Source: CAZAFL01 sp964484465
GTDB lineage: Bacteria; Bacteroidota; Ignavibacteria; UBA10030; SZUA-254
DNA: 37,540 nucleotides
Assembly (NCBI GenBank): GCA_964484465.1
Contig: CAZAFL010000029.1
Location: forward strand, 1 to 37,540
Reading direction: 5' to 3'
Shown: in pieces, positions 31,585 through 37,540 of the stretch
How positions within the stretch are numbered: position 1 is the first letter of the stretch
Layout of the letters: every line of letters begins with the position of its first letter
Program-made: the position numbers and the translations under genes
The notes under the pieces: model-generated
Databases searched by the model: none
Seen by the model: the letters and a program-made list of their open reading frames with translations, nothing else
What the model was told of the DNA's origin: nothing

Positions 31585-32256
31585 TCAACTCCCTTCAACA
31601 GAAGGGCAGAGATCCTTCAATATACATTCGAGACATTTAGGTTTACGCGCGTTACAGATTTGCCTCCCATGCCATATCAAGAGATTATCAATAGCCATCC
31701 AATCCTTTTGTGGTATGAGTCTCATTAAATCCTGTTCGATTTTGCTGGCATTCTGATGGTTGGAAAATCCAAGCCGCTGTGCCAGCCTTCCTACATGAGT
31801 ATCAACCACAATTCCTTCCTTTTTTCCGAACACATGACTGAGAATCACATTTGCGGTTTTTCTGCCGACTCCCGCTAGTTGCGTGAGCTCTTCCATCGAG
31901 TCCGGAACTTTTCCGTTGTATTTCGCGACTAACGTTTTACAACATTCAATAATGTTTTTTGCTTTGGAGTGATAGAAGCCTGTGGAGTGTATGATATCTT
32001 CAAGCTCGGTTGGCTTTGCCAGAGCAAAATCGTCCGCTGTTTTGTATTTATTGAAAAGTTGTGGGGTAACTTTATTCACCCGTTCGTCGGTACACTGCGC
32101 GGATAAGATCGTCGCGATGAGAAGCTGTAACGGGTTGGTAAAGTCGAGCGCCACATCCGCTTCGGGGTAGAGATTCCTGAGGCGGGTAATGATTACGCCG
32201 GAACGTTTTTTGAGCGTAGCAGGTGTTTCCTCCGGCATCATTCGATATTTTGTCAC
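31585..32256 (-). CDS. nth: Endonuclease III (DNA glycosylase/AP lyase)
   Basis: This 223-residue enzyme removes oxidised pyrimidines in base excision repair. The helix-hairpin-helix L-A-G-V-G-R-K133-T-A-N carries the Schiff-base lysine, and V-D152-T-H-V the catalytic aspartate. The C-terminal cluster loop C201-x6-C208-x2-C211-x5-C217 binds [4Fe-4S]. The furthest start is GTG at 32256; ATG codons at 32241 and 32238 are alternatives because no clear ribosome site is seen. It is the last gene of a minus-strand run polX - LiaF-like - nth with gaps of 10-20 bases. Confidence 0.96.
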   Translation of the reverse strand: MTKYRMMPEETPATLKKRSGVIITRLRNLYPEADVALDFTNPLQLLIATILSAQCTDERVNKVTPQLFNKYKTADDFALAKPTELEDIIHSTGFYHSKAKNIIECCKTLVAKYNGKVPDSMEELTQLAGVGRKTANVILSHVFGKKEGIVVDTHVGRLAQRLGFSNHQNASKIEQDLMRLIPQKDWMAIDNLLIWHGRQICNARKPKCLECILKDLCPSVEGS

Positions 32257-32266
32257 GCGATGTTCT

Positions 32267-32833
32267 TTAATTGACCCTCACATTACCGAAGACTTTCCCT
32301 ACAGAGACCTTCAGACGGTTGGGTGACGAGGAGTAGTTGGGAGATGTAATCTGAATGTCATTCGAAATACCGCTCTTTTTTTGTCCGAGAATTGTCAAAC
32401 TTCCAAACACCGTGCTTGCAGAAATAGAAACCGCTGCATCTTTAGGGAGAATGATTGAAGTGTCGCCGAAGACCCCGGAAACGCGAAGAATGTGTTCGCC
32501 CGCTTCGAATGATGATTTTGATAAATCGAGCATGGAATTGCCGAATATGGTTGAAACGGAACCGCCTTTGAAATTCTGTGATGTTATGGATGTATGGACA
32601 TCTCCGAACACACTCGATTGATGCATCAGGTCATAATCGATATGCTGGGAGGTATCCGGTTCGGTGGTTGGACCGAACGTTTTTTTCCGAATCAATATAC
32701 TCAATCCCCAGAAAATCAGAATCAGCGGCCAGTAGTTGTGTATAACATCCCTGAATTCTAGCACGTCGAGATGGTCGAGAAGAAGCAGAATTCCGATAAT
32801 CACAAGGATGCTTCCCCAAAAATAATTACGCAT
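32267..32833 (-). CDS. LiaF/LiaI-like membrane protein (DUF5668 type)
   Basis: This 188-residue protein has two N-terminal transmembrane helices (about 5-20 and 34-48), the second followed by basic residues. The C-terminal part is repetitive and beta-rich. The motif [V/I]-F-G-[D/N/S] recurs about five times at regular spacing (V-F-G-D, I-F-G-N, V-F-G-D, V-F-G-S, V-F-G-N), which suggests a beta-helix like the LiaF C-terminal domain. LiaF proteins of Firmicutes restrain a cell-envelope stress two-component system. In Gram-negative genomes the role of such proteins is unclear. The gene lies between polX and nth, probably in one operon. Confidence 0.85.
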   Translation of the reverse strand: MRNYFWGSILVIIGILLLLDHLDVLEFRDVIHNYWPLILIFWGLSILIRKKTFGPTTEPDTSQHIDYDLMHQSSVFGDVHTSITSQNFKGGSVSTIFGNSMLDLSKSSFEAGEHILRVSGVFGDTSIILPKDAAVSISASTVFGSLTILGQKKSGISNDIQITSPNYSSSPNRLKVSVGKVFGNVRVN

Positions 32834-32851
32834 GAGTAGTCTCCGGTAATC

Positions 32852-34597
32852 CTATTTCATTGTGAATAATTTGGTAATTTCGTTCGTGGTGCGTGTATTA
32901 AGGATATCTTTTTTCTCGAGCCACCCTTTACGTGCGATTCCCACGCCGTATTGTACATCGGATAGTCCATCGGTTGTATGGGCATCAGGGTTAATGCTGA
33001 TGGTAATTCCTTTTTCCTTTGCATATTTACACAATCGCCAATCGAGGTCGAGGCGAAATGGGTGTGCATTTATCTCAATCATTTTCCCATAGTCTGCTGC
33101 AGCATTGATAACGTCGACCATGTTCACCGGGTAACCGTCGCGCTGAAGCAGTAAACGTCCTGTGGGGTGGCCAAGCATTGTGACATATTTATTTTTGATT
33201 GCCCTGATGATCCGTTTTGTCGCTTCTGCTTCCGTCATTTTGAATTTACTGTGTACCGAAGCTACGACATAGTCGAAAGTCTTCAGTACATTGTCTTTCC
33301 AGTCCAGATTACCGTCTGGTAGAATATCGACTTCAGTTCCTTTGAAGAGTCTGAAGTTAGAAAGCCTCTCATTTAGTTTATCGATTTCTTTGTGCTGTTG
33401 TTTCACTTTTTCTTCGCTTAATCCGCCAGCGTATGCGGCAATTTTGCTGTGGTCGGCGATTCCAAGATATTCCCAACCCATTTTTCGTGCAGCTTCAGCC
33501 ATTTGCTCAAGGGTATTGACTCCGTCGCTGTAGGTCGTATGGCAGTGAAATGTTCCTCTGATTTCCTTGTATTCCAGCAATTTTGGCATCCGGTGTTCTT
33601 GCGCAGCCTCGATTTCACCCATGTGCTCACGCATTTCTGGTGGAACAAAAGCAAGTTCCAGCGCCTTGTAAATATCCTCTTCATTCTTGCACTTGACAAT
33701 GCGCTTTGCTTTTCCCCGTTTTTCCTCGGCACCGAGTTCCGAAAAGCCGTATTCGTTCAAACTCCAGCCGAATTGCTTTGCCCGTGAGCGCATTTCGATG
33801 TTGTGCTCTTTACTGCCGGTAAAATACGCAAGAGCAAAGGCAAATTCCTCGTCGTTCACGACGCGCAGGTCGCAGTTGATTCCGGATTTAAGAAGAACGC
33901 TTGATTTTGTTTCGCCTTCGGCGACGATTTGCTCCACATCAGTGTGTCTGGTAAAACGTTCCATGATCTTTTTTGTTGCAGCAGATTTTCCGCTCACAAG
34001 GATATCTATATCTCCAATAATTTCTTTGTGACGACGCAGGCTTCCTGCGATTTCACATCTGATGACACCTTGTTGTTGTTGTATAACCTCGAAAATCCGG
34101 TCTGCGGCTTCTTTTGCCTGGGGGTAAAGATGTTTATCGCTATGTTTCTGAAGGGCGCCGATTCCTTTGAGAATGTTTTCTTCGGATTTCTCGCCGAACC
34201 CTTCAAGTTTTGCAAGCTTATGTTTTTCCGCCGCCTCTTTGAGCTGAGCGACTGTTTTTATTTTCAGCTTATCATAGAGAATTTTTATTCGCTTGGGCCC
34301 AAGTCCTTGAATCCGCAACATTTCAAGCAAACCGTCGGGCAATGATTTTTTCAAATCATCATAATATTTTAGCTTTCCGGTTTGAACGAGTTCGGTAATT
34401 TTTTCGGTCAGGGCCTGCCCGATTCCCTTGACATTCTTGAGCTCGTTTCTTTCGATAAGGGTACTCAAATCCTGGGTGAGTCCGCTGATAACTCGTGATG
34501 CATTATGATATGCTCTGCACTTGAAGGGGTTTTCGCCCTGCAGTTCGAGTAACGTTCCAATTTCATCAAGTATTTGTGCGACTTGGCTCTTATCCAT
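32852..34597 (-). CDS. polX: DNA polymerase X with PHP domain
   Basis: A 581-residue bacterial PolX with two activities. The N-terminal part has helix-hairpin-helix segments (about 50-70, 90-110 and 130-145). The nucleotidyltransferase core has G185-S-L-R-R189, catalytic D196 and D198 (G-D-I-D) and third carboxylate D243 (N-C-D-L-R). The C-terminal PHP domain begins H351-C-H353-T-T-Y-S-D358 and contains later H/D metal ligands, as expected for the 3'-5' exonuclease and AP-endonuclease activities of this family. It fills short gaps during base excision repair. The endonuclease III gene downstream in the same orientation fits that role. Confidence 0.97.
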   Translation of the reverse strand: MDKSQVAQILDEIGTLLELQGENPFKCRAYHNASRVISGLTQDLSTLIERNELKNVKGIGQALTEKITELVQTGKLKYYDDLKKSLPDGLLEMLRIQGLGPKRIKILYDKLKIKTVAQLKEAAEKHKLAKLEGFGEKSEENILKGIGALQKHSDKHLYPQAKEAADRIFEVIQQQQGVIRCEIAGSLRRHKEIIGDIDILVSGKSAATKKIMERFTRHTDVEQIVAEGETKSSVLLKSGINCDLRVVNDEEFAFALAYFTGSKEHNIEMRSRAKQFGWSLNEYGFSELGAEEKRGKAKRIVKCKNEEDIYKALELAFVPPEMREHMGEIEAAQEHRMPKLLEYKEIRGTFHCHTTYSDGVNTLEQMAEAARKMGWEYLGIADHSKIAAYAGGLSEEKVKQQHKEIDKLNERLSNFRLFKGTEVDILPDGNLDWKDNVLKTFDYVVASVHSKFKMTEAEATKRIIRAIKNKYVTMLGHPTGRLLLQRDGYPVNMVDVINAAADYGKMIEINAHPFRLDLDWRLCKYAKEKGITISINPDAHTTDGLSDVQYGVGIARKGWLEKKDILNTRTTNEITKLFTMK

Positions 34598-34644
34598 GGT
34601 GTGAAGAAGTTAACGAAAACAAAATAATTACGCAAAAGCAGTAA

Positions 34645-34804
34645 TGGGGCAGTTTGGGAATACTAGCTAGTATATTATTTTCTGTACACCGTAGAGATAG
34701 AAAAGCCTAAGTCTGGATTCCGCATCAAGTGCGGAATGACACTTTTACCTGTCATTCCTGCGGAAGCAGGAATCTATTTAGTTGTTGGAATTCAAACTGC
34801 CCCA
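34645..34804. repeat. 160-bp fold-back element built of nested palindromes
   Basis: TGGGGCAGTTTG (34645-34656) and CAAACTGCCCCA (34793-34804) are perfect 12-base inverted ends. Between them lie a 14-base palindrome ATACTAGCTAGTAT (34660-34673), a hairpin ATTCCGC/GCGGAAT (34717-34737) and a hairpin ATTCCTGC-GGAA-GCAGGAAT (34754-34773). The last two share an inverted GGAATGACA/TGTCATTCC between them. There is no coding sequence. It occupies much of the gap 34598-35005; the rest of that gap holds nothing I recognise. It looks like a MITE or REP-type element. Confidence 0.7.
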
Positions 34805-35005
34805 CCGCCGCAAAAGTAAGATTGAGGAGTTTGATTTATCGGTGAGCGCAAGCCTGTGGGTTCTCGGCGCTATCTGACTTCTTAAATTACAATCTTCTAC
34901 TCAGGGACCGGAAAGAGCTGCTGCTTGAATACTAATAATATATGAAGTGCAATGATAAAAGGAGGGTCGTTGATGTAACGTCCTAACCTTGGAATATTTG
35001 CTACA

Positions 35006-36055
35006 TCACCATTGCAACAATGCGCCTTCCACCGCGAGGCCCGGTCCCATGGCAAGCAGGACGCCCTTATCGCCCTCTTGAATGCTACCATGTCTCATCG
35101 TCTCTTCAAGTACGAAAAGAACTGTAGGAGAAGACATGTTGCCAAAATGTTTTAATACGCATTTGCTGTGAAGAACATCCCTGGTGGAAAGATTCATTTC
35201 TTTCTGGATACCATCGATGACTTTGCGTCCGCCGGAATGAAGAATCCAATGTTCAACCTCGTCACAGGAAACATCAAGGTTGTTCAGCAGATTTGATATA
35301 AGTTTTTTCGCAAGAACTCCCGCTACATCGCGGATGTCTTTGGAGAGGATAATGCGGAGTTTTCCATCCCTTTGTTCAAAGCCTACAGTGTCAATGTACG
35401 ATGGCTCAAGAAGCGTTTCGAACCCGATAATTTTTGGAAATGCAGGTTCATCACTCATACCGACAACCACCGCCGCAGCGCCATCGGCACAAATTGCGTT
35501 TCCAACAACTGTTTCAAGAGAATTATCGATATAATAACAGGCAGAACAGATTTCTACTGTTATCAGTAATGCTTTTTTGTCAGGATACGCCTTGACAAAA
35601 TCATACGCCCGTTGCAGCCCCGGCATTGCCCCGGCACACCCCATACCGAGTAAGTCCGCCCTTTGAATGTTATTACGCATTCCAAGAGCTTTTCCAAGAA
35701 GCGCGGACAAACCGGGACATAAATATCCTGTGCATGAGACCGCGATGATGCAATCGATTTCAGAAATGTCGATTCTTGTCGACTGAAGACAACGCTCAAT
35801 TGCCGAGATCCCAATTTCAAGCGCCCCGCGGCGGAACCTGTTATGGAGCTCATCCGGAGATTCATTCAGGTTGAACGAATCGATATCGAAATACAAATGA
35901 CGGTATTCAATATCTGAGGTCATGAATATCTGCCGGACACGTTCACTCCGATAAAATTCTGAATGTTCAGCCAGCAGTTCGTAAATTTCCTGCTGTGAAT
36001 AACGCTGTTTGGGATTGGATGTACCGACGGAAAGAATTGCAGGGAATGATGTCAT
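35006..36055 (-). CDS. Type III polyketide synthase (chalcone/stilbene synthase family)
   Basis: This 349-residue homodimeric-type condensing enzyme has the full catalytic triad: Cys140 in L-G-M-G-C-A-G-A, His273 in I-L-H-S-G-G and Asn306 in H-F-G-N-M-S-S. The G-P-G-L-A-V-E motif near the C-terminus is the family's closing signature. Such enzymes extend an acyl-CoA starter with malonyl-CoA and cyclise the product into alkylpyrones, resorcinols or similar compounds. Starter and product are not readable. The gene is followed on its strand by a non-coding gap and repeat element, with no methyltransferase or oxidase partner. Upstream is dusB, so it looks like a lone biosynthetic gene. Confidence 0.93.
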   Translation of the reverse strand: MTSFPAILSVGTSNPKQRYSQQEIYELLAEHSEFYRSERVRQIFMTSDIEYRHLYFDIDSFNLNESPDELHNRFRRGALEIGISAIERCLQSTRIDISEIDCIIAVSCTGYLCPGLSALLGKALGMRNNIQRADLLGMGCAGAMPGLQRAYDFVKAYPDKKALLITVEICSACYYIDNSLETVVGNAICADGAAAVVVGMSDEPAFPKIIGFETLLEPSYIDTVGFEQRDGKLRIILSKDIRDVAGVLAKKLISNLLNNLDVSCDEVEHWILHSGGRKVIDGIQKEMNLSTRDVLHSKCVLKHFGNMSSPTVLFVLEETMRHGSIQEGDKGVLLAMGPGLAVEGALLQW

Positions 36056-36084
36056 GACAATGAAGCGGACGTAGTCTCTATGTG

Positions 36085-37089
36085 TTAGGCTGCAACGTGT
36101 TCATCTTTCATAACAGAGTTATTGTCCAAATAAGTTTCCATAAACTGTTTGAGGTTATCGAGAACCGGCTGTAATTCAACATACGGCATCAGAGAAATCC
36201 TGAATTTCGACGCGCCGGGAATATCCCGAAGATAACTGCTGTAATATTTGCGGAAGGTGATTACCCCTGCGCGTTCTCCTTTGCATTCGACCGCAAGTCG
36301 TAAATGCTCGAAGAGTATCTCCATCCGCTCTTCGAATGTTTTCGGGGTCAGCAGCATTCCGGTGGCAAGGTAATGTTTGATTTCTGAAAATATCCAGGGT
36401 TTGTAAATTGCTCCTCGCGCGACCATGACGCCATCACAGCCGGTCAGGTCAAAAACTTTTTTTGCGTCTTCCGCGGATTCGATACCACCATTGACAATAA
36501 TGGGAATTCTGACTGCCTGCTTTACCAACGGAACCCAGGAATAGTCAGGGTCTCCCTCATGTCCCTGTGCCCTCGTCCTGCAATGAATTGTCAATGCCTG
36601 AGCTCCCGTATCTTCAACCATTTTTGCTACTTCGACAATTTGAATAGATTGTTCGTCCCAACCCAGGCGTGTCTTGACAGTGACGGGGAGGCGTACTGCG
36701 TTCACGACCGAGGAGATAATTCGTTGCATTTTTGGAAGGTCGCGGAGTAAACCTGCTCCGGCGCCGTGCCCGACAATCTTTCGTACCCAGCAGCCGCAGT
36801 TGATGTCGATGATATCTGGCTGCAGCTCTTCTGCCATCTGAGCGGCTCGTTCCATCGACTGTTCTGCACCGCCGTAGATCTGAATCCCGAACGGGCGCTC
36901 CTCTTCCAGAAACACCATCTTCTGCTTCGTCTTTTTTGATTCACGCACGAGGCCTTCAGCATTGACGAACTCGGTATACATAACATCCGCACCGAATCGC
37001 TTGCAGATAGAGCGGAAGGAAATGTCTGTAACATCCTCCATGGGCGCTAGTAAAAGTGCGTTTGGAATATTTATGCTACCAATCTTCAT
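36085..37089 (-). CDS. dusB: tRNA dihydrouridine synthase B
   Basis: This 334-residue FMN-dependent enzyme reduces uridines in the tRNA D-loop to dihydrouridine. It begins N-A-L-L-L-A-P-M-E-D-V-T-D, then Q-I-Y-G and D-I-N-C-G-C100 with the catalytic cysteine, K-T-R-L-G-W, and the FMN phosphate site G-G-I-x-S-x-E-D-A with V-A-R-G-A. The residue after the catalytic Cys is Trp, where most Dus proteins have Pro (G-C-P). This is probably a lineage variant, not a defect, because the neighbouring residues V-R-K and G-A-G-A-G-L-L are normal. It lies 23 bases from the isocitrate dehydrogenase gene on the same strand. Confidence 0.95.
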   Translation of the reverse strand: MKIGSINIPNALLLAPMEDVTDISFRSICKRFGADVMYTEFVNAEGLVRESKKTKQKMVFLEEERPFGIQIYGGAEQSMERAAQMAEELQPDIIDINCGCWVRKIVGHGAGAGLLRDLPKMQRIISSVVNAVRLPVTVKTRLGWDEQSIQIVEVAKMVEDTGAQALTIHCRTRAQGHEGDPDYSWVPLVKQAVRIPIIVNGGIESAEDAKKVFDLTGCDGVMVARGAIYKPWIFSEIKHYLATGMLLTPKTFEERMEILFEHLRLAVECKGERAGVITFRKYYSSYLRDIPGASKFRISLMPYVELQPVLDNLKQFMETYLDNNSVMKDEHVAA

Positions 37090-37112
37090 TATCAGCTAAC
37101 CAATTAACAAAT

Positions 37113-37540
37113 TCAGTTCAAATGTTGTATAATTGCTTCCGCCATTTGGCGAGTCCCGGTCGTGCTTGAAGCGTTAAGGTCGCGCGTGACATGGTTCCCA
37201 TCTTTGATGACTTTGGCAACCGCTTTTTCAATTTTTTCAGCTGCCTGGGCTTCGCCGATATGCCTCAGCAGCATTGCCGATGCAAGAATAACCGCGCTCG
37301 GGTTTGCAATATTCTTGCCTGCAATGTCAGGCGCGCTTCCATGAACGGCTTCAAACATTGCGACGTTGTAACCGATATTCGCTCCGGGTGCGAGACCCAA
37401 TCCTCCAACTAAACCCGAACACAAATCTGAAAGAATATCGCCGAATAAATTTGTGGTGACAATAATATCAAACTGATATGGATTCATCACGAGCTGCATC
37501 GCCATGTTGTCGATTATTTTATCGTTGCATTCGATGTCAG
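37113..37540 (-). CDS. NAD-type isocitrate dehydrogenase, C-terminal part
   Basis: The frame is open to the right edge, so only the last 141 residues are present. N-D-K-I-I-D-N-M-A-M-Q-L then D-I-I-V-T-T-N-L-F-G-D-I-L-S-D is the beta-decarboxylating dehydrogenase signature with the metal-binding Asp residues. G-A-N-I-G and A-M-F-E-A-V-H-G-S-A-P-D-I-A-G-K-N, in contrast to L-Y-E-P-V-H of isopropylmalate dehydrogenase, favour isocitrate dehydrogenase of the NAD-dependent, Thermus/mitochondrial-like class. T-R-D-L near the C-terminus agrees. Isopropylmalate dehydrogenase is the alternative. The enzyme feeds 2-oxoglutarate into the TCA cycle. Confidence 0.88.
   Translation of the reverse strand, partial: DIECNDKIIDNMAMQLVMNPYQFDIIVTTNLFGDILSDLCSGLVGGLGLAPGANIGYNVAMFEAVHGSAPDIAGKNIANPSAVILASAMLLRHIGEAQAAEKIEKAVAKVIKDGNHVTRDLNASSTTGTRQMAEAIIQHLN

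Noticed and set aside
1..37540. CRISPR arrays, prophage genes, insertion sequences with transposases, rRNA genes
   Set aside because: I looked on both strands. I found no regularly spaced repeats, no integrase or transposase motifs, and no rRNA sequence.

Overview
The window is an ordinary-looking chromosomal segment of a Gram-negative (diderm) bacterium. Genes are tightly packed, stop/start overlaps are common, and there are short intrinsic terminators and two isolated tRNA loci. LpxL-type acyltransferase and heptosyltransferase-type GT9 genes imply an LPS outer membrane. A GWxTD-domain protein, a YpdA-type disulfide reductase, partner-switching regulators and the general protein flavour suggest the Bacteroidota/Chlorobiota (FCB) group, most likely an Ignavibacteria-like lineage. 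That placement is inferred from gene content and was not tested by phylogeny.

Layout. 1-6.4 kb: the 3' end of a PstS-like phosphate-binding protein, a secreted TPR protein, a K+-independent-type H+-pyrophosphatase, an aspartase/fumarase-family lyase and a 2x[4Fe-4S] ferredoxin, with a lone receiver-domain response regulator on the minus strand. 6.9-7.3 kb: a strange tRNA locus. An intact tRNA-Thr(CGU) sits inside an inverted repeat that interrupts the anticodon arm of a second tRNA-Thr copy, whose T-loop carries two further small hairpins. 7.4-12.9 kb: YpdA-like reductase, YjbQ, GWxTD protein, LpxL-like acyltransferase, GT9 and TsaC/Sua5. 13.1-17.0 kb: a four-gene, overlapping operon of LexA, a RecA/Rad51-like protein without a recognisable P-loop, a small protein, and a family B DNA polymerase that lacks visible proofreading motifs and has an altered motif C. 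A palindrome overlaps the promoter. 17.2-19.5 kb: tRNA-Arg(CCG), a membrane-anchored TPR protein and a MATE transporter. 19.5-24.3 kb: a partner-switching module of membrane-GAF-PP2C, STAS, HATPase and GAF-GAF-PP2C proteins, with no sigma factor nearby. 24.4-31.6 kb: PrmC, D-aminoacyl-tRNA deacylase, a degenerate metallopeptidase-like lipoprotein or secreted protein, an alkaline-phosphatase-superfamily metalloenzyme, ComEC and methylmalonyl-CoA mutase large subunit. 31.6-37.5 kb, all minus strand: PolX, LiaF-like membrane protein, endonuclease III, a fold-back repeat element, a type III polyketide synthase, DusB, and the C-terminal part of an NAD-type isocitrate dehydrogenase.

The two items most worth following are the LexA/RecA-like/small protein/PolB operon and the nested tRNA. 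The operon has the parts list of an SOS mutagenesis cassette, formally comparable to imuA-imuB-dnaE2 but built on a family B polymerase. In the tRNA locus, an outer tRNA-like body could fold around an intact inner tRNA. Both functions are inferences. The sequence directly shows the gene order, the motifs and the inverted repeats.
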